DNA of 64,000 nucleotides from Sanguinoderma infundibulare (taxonomy: Eukaryota > Basidiomycota > Agaricomycetes > Polyporales > Polyporaceae), in NCBI GenBank assembly GCA_032821775.1, contig JAVLRN010000008.1:310001-374000 (forward strand). The letters are read 5' to 3'. Position 1 is the stretch's first letter. Each line of letters opens with the position of its first letter. The notes under the pieces are model-generated. The model searched no databases, was not told the DNA's origin, and saw only the letters and a program-made list of their open reading frames with translations. Both the position numbers and the translations under genes were made by a program. This document shows positions 10,771 through 22,202 of the stretch, in pieces.

Positions 10771-11237
10771 GCTAGCTGGAAGAGGCGGGTGTATTGGAAG
10801 CAGGAGGCTGCGTCAGCGAGTGCGTTCTGGGCAGAGGAGAGCCAGACCGAAGAAAATGAGAAATGGAGATGTGCGGACAGCATCAGGAGGAGGCACAGGA
10901 GGGACATGGTCATGCGTGAGCGATTGCGGTCTTCCTCAATTGCATTGACAATGACTTCGTTGTCAATGTGGAACACGATGTGCAAGTCGTGCCACTGGTC
11001 ACCCCAATGCATCGTGGCTTGAGCTGCTGCAAACAACTCTTTAAATTGAATGTCGCATTTCCGAAAACGTCGGGGGACTCGACTCGAAAACCAGTGAGAA
11101 TCAAAGATGCCGCCGATGCCTTTCCTGTCTGAACCGCTGGCATCAGTAAAGACATGTACGGTCGGGCGGGAGGGTGTAATGAGGTGGACGCCATTCCATT
11201 GTGAATGGAACACCGACCACCAATGAATTTCAGCACA
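10720..11237 (-). CDS. RNase H domain of the YR retrotransposon
   Basis: Shows the RNase H carboxylates in order: Asp in VFTDASG, Glu in QFKELFA, Asp in FHIDNE and Asp in ALADAAS. The open frame runs past the domain to 10092, overlapping the recombinase in another frame. Its N-terminal side (HWWSVFHSQWNG) is separated from the RT by about 460 bp of unrelated sequence, so the RT-RH polyprotein is broken here. Confidence 0.8.
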
Positions 11238-11705
11238 GTGTGGGGGTCTCCTCCATGTATGAAGGAGGGATGGTCAGGCTATGTGCAAATGGACAAGGGG
11301 ATGTCCGGGCACAGTCTGATATGGGTGTGAGGGTGTCGGGTGCTCGACTGTCTGCAAAGAGCTGGCTGCAATGATGGAAATCCCGGGCATGGGATCAGTG
11401 AACCACTGATGGAACAACAAGGAGGGTCGGATGCTCAGCAGCACCCCAGGGCCATAAGGGGGTGGAAAGCCCAACCAGTGAGTCGAAGAGAGCTCCAGAC
11501 TGAAGAGGAGAATGAGCCTATAGCTCTGAGAGGTCCTGGTGGGGGTACATGTGCTATCTAAACTGTCCTGGAGCTGGTGGCAAGGTACACTGACACCGGC
11601 ACAAACACAAACAAACAACACTAGCCACAGCAGTACTGAGTCGAAACATATATATGTAGGGCAGAATAAAGCTAATCATGGGACAGCCCGGAGCTGGACC
11701 CATCA
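11238..11705. mobile_element. ~460 bp insertion between RT and RNase H
   Basis: RT homology stops at RRIPNYAH (about 11709) and resumes at EIHWW (about 11237). The DNA between has no homology to the retroelement and no large ORF; it includes a TATATATG tract and AATAAA near 11660. The ends are LTR-like but not clean, and I could not fix a target-site duplication. Confidence 0.45.
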
Positions 11706-12112
11706 GTGGGCGTAATTCGGAATGCGGCGTACTGTGAATTCAGAACGGAAAGTTGTAGAAAATTCTATGAGCCAGCGGATGAAAGCGCGACCGTGCGGAA
11801 TGACCTGAGCAGCGAATTGTAAGAAGCCAATTAAGGCTTGCAGGTCACGGAGGCGACAAGTACGCCTCACCCACCAGAGTGTGAGTTGCTCACTGAACCA
11901 TTTGAGCTTGTCAATGGGCATTCGTGCCTCCATGGCGACTGTGTCGATTTCGAGTCCAAGGAATTCGAGGGCTGTGCAGGGGTAGATGGTTTTTGATGCC
12001 TGAAATTCGAGTCTGAGCCGCTCGCCTAAGTCCATGATCCAGTCCACCACAGTAGTGGTGAGGGAGGAAGGCATGCCCGGGGGGAATATAGAGAGGAAGT
12101 CGTCCAGATAGT
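11706..12112 (-). pseudogene. reverse transcriptase, C-terminal half
   Basis: Begins at the target duplication inside the catalytic YLDD motif (DDFLSIFPPG follows). It continues through the conserved ALEFLGLEID block and the thumb/connection region (DLQALIGFLQFAAQVIPHGR) and is open throughout. The fingers/palm half lies 14.4 kb away at 26521-27390. Confidence 0.85.
12106..12112. repeat. KDZ target-site duplication, left
   Basis: AGATAGT here is repeated at 26514-26520. If the true duplication is 8 bp, as in KDZ/Zisupton elements, one flanking base has mutated. Confidence 0.75.
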
Positions 12113-12381
12113 CACCATATGTTGTAGTTCTGATGTATCATAGTCCGGCTAACTCCCAGGAGCATTTTACAACAGGAGACGGCTAATTTGGTGATGTATC
12201 AGAACACCTCTGAGGCATCACCAGTGCCTTCACTTGGATATCTGGCCCCCCGGCGGCTTCTCGGCAGCCTTTCTAAAGCATTAGATGCTAATCTCGGGCT
12301 GATTGCAGCGTGCCTCCCCTTATCATACCGCACTACCACCTGATATGGTTTCCAAATTAGGACTGCACAGCGGGATGCGCG
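12113..12381 (+). repeat. KDZ terminal inverted repeat, left
   Basis: Matches the reverse complement of about 26245-26513 with scattered, mostly transition differences. The outermost ~15 bp are less alike (CACCATATGTTGTAG against CAGCTGCTGTTATAG); beyond that identity is high. Confidence 0.85.
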
Positions 12382-12590
12382 CTTTTTGAATGCGGGCGGG
12401 GTGCGCGTGATGGCTGCACCCCAGATGCACGTGCGCAGGCCATGCGAGGGTGGGGTGCATGCAATGGCTGTGCCCCAGATGCATGCGTGTGGGCCATGTG
12501 CGCATGGGGTGTGCGTGATGGTCATGCCCCAGATGCACGCATGCGGGCCATGCATGGGGCAGTGCGCAGGGAAGTGTGTACCACAGGGTG
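12382..12590 (+). repeat. subterminal 54 bp minisatellite, left
   Basis: About 3.5 copies of a 54 bp unit built around CCCCAGATGCA and GGGCCATGC. Being a multiple of three, the array stays open in several frames and gives ORF-like 18-residue repeats, which I do not regard as a gene. A matching inverted array is at 26040-26245. Confidence 0.75.
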
Positions 12591-12984
12591 CCTGCAAGGG
12601 CCATGATTGCATGTGTGGGGAGCAGTTGGTGGAGAGTGTGTGCTGGGGTGCACGCATGAAATGTATACTCAAAATGTGCACTGGACTGCTCAAATGCAAT
12701 AGGCGGGGAGTGCACGGAGCATGCATGTGCCTCGCGCCTTCCACTATAGGCACACAGAGGGGTGTATATCATTAACTACATGCACTATTGTAATGAAGCA
12801 GGGCGATACAGGGGGGGGGAGTGATACATGCAGGTGAGCAACCGGGAGAGATGAGAGCTTCGAGCAGGAACGCAGGGGGTCATATAAGGAGCGGCATGAA
12901 AACAGGACATACATTGGTGAGGGAGGTGAGCCCTGAATACCATCTGCAAGGCGGGCATTACTTGCGGTGACCTCGCTTTGCGGG

Positions 12985-14691
12985 TTAAGGGGTTTCTTCT
13001 GCGTCCTCTCGAACACGCTTTCTGTAAATATAAGTTCCTTTCAGGGCATTGAACATACACAGAGGGTCAGAATACTCACCGGCCCACCCAAGCTGCCATC
13101 TGACTGCACACCCACGCCACATCCTTTGCAGCATTGGTCCATTTCTCATGCATTGGGGCATTGTAGTCATTGCGCGTGGAATCTGCCACTTTAAGGCCCC
13201 ACCACGCAAGGGAGAGCAGCACAATACGAAGCCCATTCTTACCTGGCCTCTTGAGCGCATCCCAGTCTCCCTGTCCCCCGATGACAGGGAGATCGCCATT
13301 ACATTCATGCCATTCAGGCTGAATGGACGCCCACCAGCTTACCCACTCCTCAGCATACTCCGCGATGTCCTCGATCTTGGGGATTTTCGTGACGTCTGCA
13401 CAGAGGATGCATAGCCAGTCTGCTATCTGCTCTGGACGATTCTGTGTACCATAGCCTTTTGACTGTATGGTATGTTAGTGTAAAGAATTGGAGGACACAA
13501 TTGTGGTGTACTCACAGAGCTTTCCCAGTTGTAGGATCGCTCAACGACCGTCCACCACTCCGCCACTGATGTGAAGTCCAGCCCCAGCTGCAGCTGCTTC
13601 CCATCCATCCAATTGAATGTTTCATGTACCCACTGCGGCCACCCCTCCTCATTTAGAATAATCGCGGACGTACCCGACGCGTTCATTGATGCGAAGTCCA
13701 GTTGAATAGGGGCTGCGGGCTGTTGTGCAGGCTGCGATGCGACCAGCAGAGTTTTAGATGTAGAGACGTCTGTTGACAGGATAGTTGCGGGAGACAGCAA
13801 AGAGGGAGACCCTTCAGAGTGCGTGGATGGCCCAAGGACAGGTGTGTCTTGAGGCGGAGCAGAGCTCCCGTGCTGAGTCGATTCAAGCAGCACTTTCATG
13901 GCAACTGAGTCGGCAGGCAGTGCAATGTCGGTGGTGGGCAACTGGGGCGTAGAATCAAGCGGCAGAGGCTGAGAGGAAGACAAGGCAGGGGAGGCAGAAG
14001 ATGCTGTGGGCAGCATGGTGGTTGTGTCTTTCAGCCTTGCAGAGCGGCGCGGAGGAGCAGAGGACGACAAAGCGCACGTGGCATTTCCATGCTTGACGCC
14101 TGTGGTGGCTGAGCCCGTGGGTTGGGTGTTGACATTGAGGCTGCAGAGGAGCGCCTGGAAGACAATCCGCCCAGTAAATGCCCTCCGCTCGTACTTGGTC
14201 GAAATACTGTAGACATAGAGCTGCTGTCGGCGCATGGCGGGACTCAGTCTCTGGAGGAACTCGTGAACCGCGTCATGCAAGGTGAGCTCCTCCAACACAG
14301 GTATGACCGCGCCCGCTGGCACCCCTCCTCCAGCAAGAAGGTCCTCATCTTCATCCTTGTCCCGCACGTCCTCGTCCTCCACGCCCTCGTCCCGCACGTC
14401 CTCGTCCTCCACACCCTCGTCCCACACGTCCTCATCCTGCACGTCCTCATCCTGCATGTCCTCGTCCTGCACGTCCTCGTCCTCGTCCTGCCCGCCTCCA
14501 TCCTCAAAGACTTCGGCAAGCTTGTCCTCTTCCACACCTGACTCTTCCCCACTATCTGACTTGTCTGCAGGGAGCCTATGATGCCTGCCCTTTCGAGGCT
14601 GCTTATGCGTAGCTGGCTCCTTCCCTTTGCGCGCGGCCGGCTCCTTCCCTTTGCATGCAGCTGGCTCCTTCCCTTTGCGCGCAGCGCTCAT
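12985..14691 (-). CDS. KDZ cargo protein B: acidic repeats and Trp-rich C-terminal domain
   Basis: Starts MSAARKGKEP; an in-frame codon further up at 14835 is possible, and fusion with the gene upstream cannot be excluded. It has a basic N-terminus with three KGKEP repeats, a highly acidic tract of DED-V repeats (about 14350-14500), a linker rich in Ser/Pro, then a domain with WPQWVHETFNWM and later RPEQIADW, WVSWWASIQPEW and VLLSLAWWGL. Two introns (about 13457-13511 and 13033-13077) join the C-terminal exons, ending EDAEETP. This domain resembles a large family of uncharacterised mushroom proteins, from memory. Function unknown; the charge pattern suggests nucleic-acid or chromatin contact. 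Confidence 0.6.
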
Positions 14692-14935
14692 GGTGTGTTG
14701 GGCTGGCAGTGTCAGAGTGGAGATGAGTGGGGAGGGGTTTTTGGAAGGGGTGTCGAGGGCAGTTAAAGTGGGAGTCAACGTAGTGCTGGTCGGCAGGGTG
14801 AGGAGGTCTAAGCGTATGTGAGCTACAGGGTTCAACCGTGATGGGGTACTGGGGAGTGAGCCGCCACGAGCTCCCAGGTTAGCAGTTGGTGCTCGCCCCA
14901 GCTTCTCCTCTCAGGCAGTGAATTCTGTGTGAGTG

Positions 14936-16120
14936 TCAGCGACATTGGACATCAACGTGGATACAAAAGTACTGACAAGAGGTCTGTGACAGGAACCTTG
15001 TAAATGACCCCATAACGTTCATCTTGAAAAGCTCGCCTTCTGCCAGGTGCCAAGGTAGCAGAACGTTCCTACCTGTCTTGCCCACGGAGACTCTTTATAG
15101 CATTGAGGTCAGGCGCGTCATTGGAGTAAGGCATTCTCTTACATTTTCAGCTGGAACTCGCGCAGCCCCTCTTCATTGGGGATCCCAGCAATCAGTGTCA
15201 AGTAGAAGCCTGTCTTCTTCCTCAAGAAGTCCAGCATCGGCTGCATCACATGCGCCATGCTTTCATGGACCCTGTCTACTGCATAAGTCCCAACCTAGCA
15301 TTTAGCGATGCCAAACTTACTCCTCTTGTGCAGTCAGAGATACCTCAGTCTCAGTTCCCTTCTGCGTGTTCGCCGCCATGGACATCTCTTTAAACTGCAC
15401 CTGAAGTCCCTCCACAACATCTTGTGGAGCATTCGAAACAAGTTTGTTGGCGATGATGCAACAGAAGGCGATTTTGTGAGTATCTGGGAGCCCCGTGCCA
15501 GGCCACCGCCTCTCAAACTCTTCATCTACAGCAGATTTGTACATGCTCATGTACAGCTGCCCAAGGGACATTGTGCAGGGGACAGGCGGGGGAGCAACTT
15601 GGTCAAACAGGTCATATAGGATCCCTGTCCAAGGGTCCTTGTGAGTGCACTTCAAGGCACTGCGGCGATAGCAGAGGTGCGCATGAATGCGCTGGATAGC
15701 GTTCAGGTAAATAATGTGTCTCTTGAGGTCAAAGAGAGGTGCACTCACGTCTTCCATTGTCTTTATTATTTTTCCTTTTCTCTCCAGCCCCTCGCCGTTG
15801 AGCTCAGGCTCTTCAAGCTCCACATCGGGGTCGGGATCCTTGTCAAATGGAAGGTGCCATGGAAATTCCACCCAATACTCAGCGAAGATGCAGTCCCAAA
15901 AGTCATTCTGAGTGGCACACGGTTTGCCCTGAATCTCGGTAAAGGCCTCGAGGTACGTGCCCAGAAAGGTGTGTCGCTGCGGGGTAAAGATGGTAGGGTG
16001 CCCAGCTTTACCGCCCTTCAGCTGCCTCTTGCCCTTGCATTGAGCTGAAGCCACCTTGGACATCTTTGCAGAGGTTGGGTATGTTGCATCAAGAATTTCT
16101 AGGTCGAGGTTTGAAGCCAT
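14936..16120 (-). CDS. KDZ cargo protein A, uncharacterised
   Basis: Starts MASNLDLEIL at 16120. Exon 1 ends near 15749 (GTGAGT donor). The frame resumes at 15691 with RIHAHLCYRR, then PWTGILYDLF and MSLGQLYMSMYKS. Further introns let it read on through EVHESMAHVMQPMLDFLRKK, LIAGIPNEEG and VSVGKTEGELF to a stop near 14936. The arrangement resembles a family of uncharacterised mushroom proteins often found in multiple copies; no enzyme motif is seen. It lies just upstream of protein B on the same strand and the two may be one transcript or one long gene. It is divergent from the RNase H1-like gene, with 190 bp between. Confidence 0.55.
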
Positions 16121-16312
16121 GGTCGCGTGTACCCATCACATGTTGGGCTCGGGGAGTTGTTCAATTTCAGGTGGCTCCGTGCATGTGCGCAGCTGTAACC
16201 ACAAGCCAAGCACAAGACCCACCCCAACAGGCGCACTGTTTGGTATGTATCCGACGCCTTGCTATCATTCCCATGCTCAGGCTCCCCACCCCTCCCACCT
16301 GCCCTACTATCA

Positions 16313-17468
16313 ATGGTCGCCGCACACCTTTGCCGTGACTGGGACTCTACAGCCACGTCCCTCGGCCTCACCCCCAAGCTCAACAGCCAAAACAGAGTGG
16401 TCCCCATTGACCTGCCTGAAGACCCCAGGACTCCCCCCAACAAGCGGAAGCTCTATGTTGTCTGGGTCGGCCGCACTGTTGGGCTTTTCCACAACTGGTG
16501 CGTGTCAGCTTCAGTGTCACGTGTCTGAGATCTCACCTGTTTGGCACAGGGGCCTTGCCAGTGCCATGGTCTGTGGGTACAGTGGCGCGGCGTTCAAGGC
16601 CTTCATCAGGTTGGAGAATGCGCAGGCTGCCTGGGAGTGCGGTCCAACAGGGCGCAATGCCAGGTGGGGGACGCCGCCAGCCCCGCGCCATGCCATGTGC
16701 ACCCTGGGCCTTGCCCCCCACAACTCTCAGGATGACCAATCTGTCGGCGGACAAGGAGCTTGCGCTTCCTGACAAGCTCGAGCATGCCACTCAGGCACTG
16801 CCCGTCCAAGTCATGGTATCCTTGGAGGACTGGCGCAATGTCCACCTCTGCAAGGACGGCGGCTACCAAGATTACGCTCACGCCCCACGCTTGCTGTCAT
16901 CGGCATCCTCCACCTCCATCATCGACACCGACTCCTGGGTATCATCTGGCACTCTCACGCCCCACACCATTGCGACGCCCTGCACCATCGTCTCGGCCAT
17001 GGAAGACCTGTCCTTCGGGAAAAGGTACAGTATTGTCAATTGCGAGTACCTACGCCTCACTGAGCTCCTCGCTAATGGGGGCAGTTCATCAGGCAGGGCG
17101 GTGATGGGCTCTGTGCCCAGGAATGCGAGCGCAGGGTGTTCCTCAGCTATGCGTGGGGTTCTTGACAGGGCCAGCACCACAAGGAGGCAGCACCATGATC
17201 CTGTATTTGTTGTCGTGTGGGGCAACCATCCTGGCATGTACCTGGAGATGTAAGTCCTTTATTCTCCGCTCTATAGTTGGCTAAGCTCATAATTCTTGTC
17301 AGTGAGATTGCGCTCCAGGCCACTGGCTCCAACCTGGCAATGAAAATCATCCGTTTCACCTCGCTCAAGGTGGCATGCCTGTACTTTGTCCAGCAGTACA
17401 TGAATGGGCGAGTTGGCATGCCCGTCCTCGTGGTGGATGAGGATGAGCCTGAGCTGGAGGAAATCTGA
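16313..17468 (+). CDS. KDZ cargo protein with an RNase H1-type hybrid-binding domain
   Basis: Four exons: 16313-16497, 16550-16663, 16731-17249 and 17303-17468, all with GT-AG borders that keep the frame. Near the N-terminus KLYVVWVGRTVGLFHNW (spliced to GLASAMVCGYSGAAFKAF) matches the small N-terminal domain of eukaryotic RNase H1 shared with caulimovirus viroplasmin, which binds RNA/DNA hybrids or dsRNA. No catalytic RNase H domain follows; the remaining ~250 residues are unknown and end in an acidic DEDEPELEEI tail. A role in recognising hybrids or R-loops at the element is inference only. Confidence 0.7.
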
Positions 17469-17577
17469 TAGTGCATACTGTTGTATCAGTCTCTATGTGC
17501 CTGTGTATGTAAAGATGCATGTTGTCTAATACCATGCACCCAGTTCACGAACACGCCTTTGATCCGAGTCCCTGAAT

Positions 17578-17962
17578 TTAGATAGTAGTGAATGCATCAA
17601 GGCGCGCCTCCACCACAGCCATTGCATACAAGATATTATATGTAATGGACATCGTTTCCTGCCAGACATGTGAAATAACCTCCAGTGAAAGGCGTTCAAA
17701 TATCTCCCCCACCAATAGTGCTTCAAACCTAGTGAGAATGGCATCACCGTGTGATACCCATTCGCCTTGCCGCTGAATAAAACATGCTATATCTTCAGGA
17801 GAAGCCTGACGCAGCACCACAAAGTCGCACTGAATATCTTCCCGCAGCTGATCCAAGGGGCAAAAACCCCATGCCTGAAGGGCACTGTTGAGCAGGTGCA
17901 ATTCTGCAACGAACTCGGGGTCAACAGCAGGCCCGTGAGGCAGATTGAATGGGCCCTCCTGC
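17578..17962 (-). CDS. KDZ cargo, small uncharacterised protein (3' exon)
   Basis: An open exon after a plausible AAACAG acceptor reads EGPFNLPHGPAVDPEFVAEL, then WGFCPLDQLRED and an amphipathic helical end (EALLVGEIFERLSLEVISHV) to a stop at 17578. Upstream exons (17963-18500) could not be settled. No domain is recognised. Confidence 0.4.
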
Positions 17963-18554
17963 CTGTTTGAAGTGAACTATTAGCAACGCGCCGCTGTGAA
18001 GAATAAACCAGCTTACTGAGGTCGCCCACCGAAAAGAAAGGATGTATCGACAAAAGTAGGGGATGGATTCGGGCTGCATGACTTGTCTTCAGTAGGCTTT
18101 GTCAAAGTGTTGTTTGACGAAGCAACGCTGGGTACTGTTTGAGAATGTTGCTCCCTGCACGAATATTCTGTAACCAGCTGGGGGGCTGAAATTGAGGGAG
18201 TGACTCACCGAGCCTTTATCTTCTGGCGATATCTTTGGTTGTGGGCTTGACAGAGCAATCACCTTCACTCTTGCTTATCACTGGAAATGTCAAGTGGGTG
18301 GCCATGTATATGACCGCTAGACATAGCTGGGGGAAGGAAAGAGGAATTGGGTGGAGAAGACACGCCGAGACGCAATGAAAGTGCCATCTCCAGGGGTCTG
18401 GTGAGATGCGTCTTATTGTACCCCATGAATGGTGCGTCTCACCAAGTGTCTCACCAAGTGTCTTACATCCCACGGCCACACCATGCAGTATCCAGCTTAC
18501 TAGTAGGCTTCAAACAGCAGTGCAAGTTGATACCAGCTCTACATGTACATGATT

Positions 18555-20278
18555 TCACTGCCCACAGAATAGATCTGCCCATTTGCTAAAAACCTTCACC
18601 CCCTCCTCCCACCACTGCCTCCCAGTCTGCGAGAAATGCCCACCCACACTTGTGAAGGCCTTGAAGCTCTGATGGCCACATTCAACCCAGCAGAAGAGGC
18701 CGCCAGCGGAGTATTGGACCAGCAAATAGCGGAACTCATTCTCCGGGTTGCCCAGGCAGGTGTTTGAATGCTTGAGAAGGGCAGACGGAATGAGGATGGT
18801 GGAGCCAGCTGGGAACTCAATGACAAGCTTCAAATCCCATAGTACAAGGTGTCCGCCACGAGCAGAGTCGAATTTGCTGACCGTGGTGATTGCGCACCAC
18901 CTGTTAGGGAGGTTCAGGTGATCTGTGTGTCCAAAAGTTACCATGTGGGGCCCGACATTGAATGTGGCAGCGGCGAAGGGGTTGCCATGAAAGTTGCGGC
19001 GCAGTGAGGGGTTGTTTTTGCACATGTCAGCCAAGGTCTTTTCATATGCATTGTACATGTGTGGGCTTAGGACGCGCATGACTGCTGTGGAATCATAGTG
19101 GTTGATGATCAAGGACATGCTGAGAAGGGAATGAATGCATGCACAGCTACCAAAATTGGTGACACGATGGACTGCGCGCTTGCTGAGGGCGATGTTGAGG
19201 ACTGCCTGGTTGTAAGCTGTTTGCACCATGTTCCTTACTTGCTGGTGCATGGTGAGATTTGGAGGGCAGGCTGTGCGCGAGGCCTACCTGCTGCCCGCTG
19301 CCGTATGAGATCCCGCATCCTGCGGCATTGTAGCGTCCGCGACGGTGCAGCTGTCCAGGCTTCTTGAAGTGGTAGTGCTCGCTGAGGAATCAGAAGATGG
19401 GAAGTAGCTGCTCGTTCACTTCGCCCCAGTTGCTGTCCATGGGGTGGCCGGCGAGTGCAGCAATGACCTCACTCGTGCGGGTTAGGATGGGGCGGCATGT
19501 GCTATGGCGACTTGTGTTGCAGTGCACACGAGAGGGTACAATCATACACACGTACCTCCCATCCCAAGGCACATAGGTATACCCTAGCGCCTCCCAATCC
19601 TCCCGGGACATCAGCCACATGTCTGCCTTGGCCAGCTTCAAGCGACTACCCATGAATGCAGTGGACGCTACTCGAGCATCTTCCATGGAAAGCGACATAT
19701 CGGTGCGAATGGGCTCGCCCCCGGACATGTGGATGTTGGAGTTGTCCAGGGCGAGAGCCTTAGCAATGGTGCACTCACCATCCACACCATCTTCTGCAAC
19801 CTGGAGAGGGAGCGCGCCCTTCCAACGCTTGACTGTGGCAGTCTTGAGGGGCTTCAGCATCCCATGTCCCTGGGCCTCAGCCTCTGCCAAACATTTAGCG
19901 TGGTGGCATGTGTGCAAGGACTTTTTAGCCTTGCTTTTGGCAGTCGTGGTGGCAGAAGCTGTTGCCGATGGTGGCGGAGATGTGGCAGAGGTGGGCTGGG
20001 GGGAGGGAGGGAGTTCTGAGCCGCAGGGGGGCACGTCGCAATCCAGGAGCACGTCTAACGCTGACAAGGCATCAACTTCGTGGAGGTCCATGATCGCGCG
20101 TGCAACTAGCGGGGATGGGGGAGGGGTGCCGACTAAGGGATCATCGGTGTCATGTACCTCGCTTACGCCGTGCGCCAGTGCAGCTTCATAGTGCTCCGCA
20201 AGGTCGAAGCTCGTGGGGGCATAGATTGGCAGGCCCACCTCCGAGACCCAAGGGGAGAATATCTTGCCTCCCCGAGTC
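18555..20278 (-). pseudogene. TET/JBP-family 2-oxoglutarate/Fe(II) dioxygenase (predicted 5-methylcytosine oxidase), with an in-frame stop
   Basis: The core has the double-stranded beta-helix signature: Fe ligands H-x-D in FGHTDHLN, the GGHLVLWDL strand, the distal His in LLKHSN, an Arg 13 residues later placed to bind 2-oxoglutarate, and YSAGGLF. SLRRNF and AAATFNVGP are typical of the mushroom TET/JBP branch, which oxidises 5mC in DNA. An intron (about 19249-19298) splits GISYGSGQ from QVRNMVQ. The N-terminal half (19390-20278) has a Lys/Ser/Pro linker and starts after an acceptor at 20278; 5' exons are unresolved. In-frame TGA at 19390-19392 interrupts continuous homology, so the copy is probably dead unless the stop is read through. 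A Cys in LFCW replaces a usually basic residue. Confidence 0.85.
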
Positions 20279-20539
20279 TGTCCAAAAAGCGTGTAAGAGC
20301 CTGTGGCTTACAATCCAGCAGTCACACTATGCACCACACGAAATCCCTGGAGTGTGTTAAATGTGGCCTCTGTGGTAAAATGCAGTCAGATGATGTTACA
20401 GCGAGTGAGCAGTCCCCAGGCCGTGTGTTGCAAGCATCCCACATCCCAAGGGCAAGTCTGGGGGATGCTTGTGCAGTGCAGGCCTGTGGAAGGTGAAGTG
20501 ACATACCCTTATTCCACATTTGTGATGCTGTTGAGAGCC

Positions 20540-20602
20540 GGGGGCGGTGGTGGAGGTGCGAAGGGAGGCGGCAGTGGAGGTGCGAAGGGAGGCGGCTGTA
20601 GA
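20540..20602 (+). repeat. 24 bp tandem repeat between TET and transposase genes
   Basis: GGCGG..GTGGAGGTGCGAAGGGA occurs just over twice in tandem in the divergent intergenic space. A regulatory role is possible but not shown. Confidence 0.5.
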
Positions 20603-22021
20603 AGCGCCGGGTTGGGAATTCAACAACGTGGTAGTCATGGGCACAGGGTCTGTGACTGGTCGGCGCCAACCGACTCGGACTCTGGCCTGACCGACAAGTC
20701 CTCGCGCATGACCTCACTAGTCACTGGTGCTGCTAACTTCTTCTCTGCTCACTCCTTCTCGGAGTCCCTGCCACTATCCTTCCAGCCAATGTTCTTGCCC
20801 TTGGCATTCTTTCCCCTGCAACAATGTCCCGATGTGCTCCCAAATGTGCGTGAACCACTCTCGCCACACCGGACCCCTCCCTCACCACCGACTTTGAAGT
20901 ATCCCTTGCAGAAGCCTTCGAAGCGGCCGCCCCTTCTCTCCTCACAGTCAATAGAGTGTCTATGGACCGCCGCCGCTTCTACCAACATGTGGTCGCCCTT
21001 CCATACTCAGGCTCCCAGTCTCCTGCACCACAGCTCCCCCCTTTTCCTGAACCTGTGATGCACGACGATCCAAACCTTTTCTTGCTACCATCCATGCACG
21101 ACCATTCAGCGCACAGCGAGGAATCTGAGGGAGTGGAGGGCACGCAGAAAGCACCATGGTACATGACATCAGTGCATTAAACAGCCTGTGTATTTTATCT
21201 CCGCACCTCACTCGCTTTGGTCCCTAGGATGAGCCTATGAAGCAGTTCATCCCAAAGAGGCAATTCTATCTGGACGAGCTGCTGCGACGCGATGGCTGAG
21301 GAGACTTTGTGGCCAGTACATGCCCCTGCTGCCTCAATCCAGCCAACGCCGCCCATGCCGCCATCTGATGTATGGTGTGTTCTCCAGGTCCACTTCTTTG
21401 TGAGGCTTGTGTGGTGCGGCTCCATTCGAGGATGCCCTTCCATCGGGTCAAGGTGAGCCCCTCGTGATGTGTGCTTGGCTTTGGATTAAAAGGCTCCATA
21501 GCATTGGACCGGCGTGATTTTTGAGGACATTGCATTGAAGGATCTCGGCCTGAAGATCCAACTTGGCCATCAAGTTGATGGTTCACCTTGCTCGAACCCT
21601 ATCCCCATGCGCCGCTGATACACTATCCCAGGGCCTGTGGACAGTCGGGACGACCGAGGGCTGAGGGAGGTGAGGTCGGAGCGACGTCGCCGGTGTGGAG
21701 GGCGAGTATGGTCTCGAGTTCCCTTTGGTCGCGATCGCAACAAGTGCCGGGGAGAGGGGAGAAAAGTCGAACGAAGCTGGAGGACGAAAGTCGCGGTATA
21801 AGTCGCGTGATGAGTCGCTGTTGCAAGGTCGCAGTCAGGGGTCGCTGTCGCTGTCACAAGTTGCAATCGCAGTCGCTAGCTATACCCAGTGTTACGACAA
21901 CGGACTAAATGTGTACTATTTTTCACTTTTATTTTTACTCATTGTACCAATAGGCGACTCGTACTATGCAGGACATAGTCAGGGATTGGACTTGATCTCT
22001 ATACAGGTTACTAGCTCTAGC

Positions 22022-22128
22022 TGACTCATTCCATAGTCAGAATGACTCACTCCGCAGTTGCTGACTCAACATGACTCGTTCCGCAGTAATGCTGACTCAT
22101 CCTGCAGTCACTGACTCCCTATGAGTCA
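22022..22128 (+). promoter_or_regulatory. five TGASTCA (Gcn4/AP-1-type bZIP) sites in the LTR
   Basis: Exact sites at 22022-22028, 22043-22049, 22062-22068, 22093-22099 and, as TGAGTCA, 22122-22128, lying among repeats of CATTCCGCAGT. They sit 75-180 bp before the LTR TATA box, as expected of U3 enhancers. Confidence 0.65.
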
Positions 22129-22202
22129 TTCCGCAGTCTATGACTTCACAGGACTCATTCCCGCAGTAGTTAGTAAGCCGCAGCATGCAGCACTTAGACA
22201 TG

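Noticed and set aside
12386..12775. ORFs with Met/His/Cys-rich 18-residue repeats (also 25974-26240)
   Set aside because: They are translations of the non-coding 54 bp subterminal minisatellite of the KDZ element.
16056..16772. 238-codon frame overlapping the hybrid-binding protein gene
   Set aside because: It runs through two introns in the wrong frame; splicing at 16498-16549 and 16664-16730 gives the domain-bearing product.
19619..20191. 190-codon plus-strand frame
   Set aside because: Antisense of the TET gene N-terminal exon; no domain.
22022..22170. CRISPR-like short repeats
   Set aside because: Units vary in spacing and sequence, the genome is eukaryotic, and they lie in the U3 of a solo LTR.
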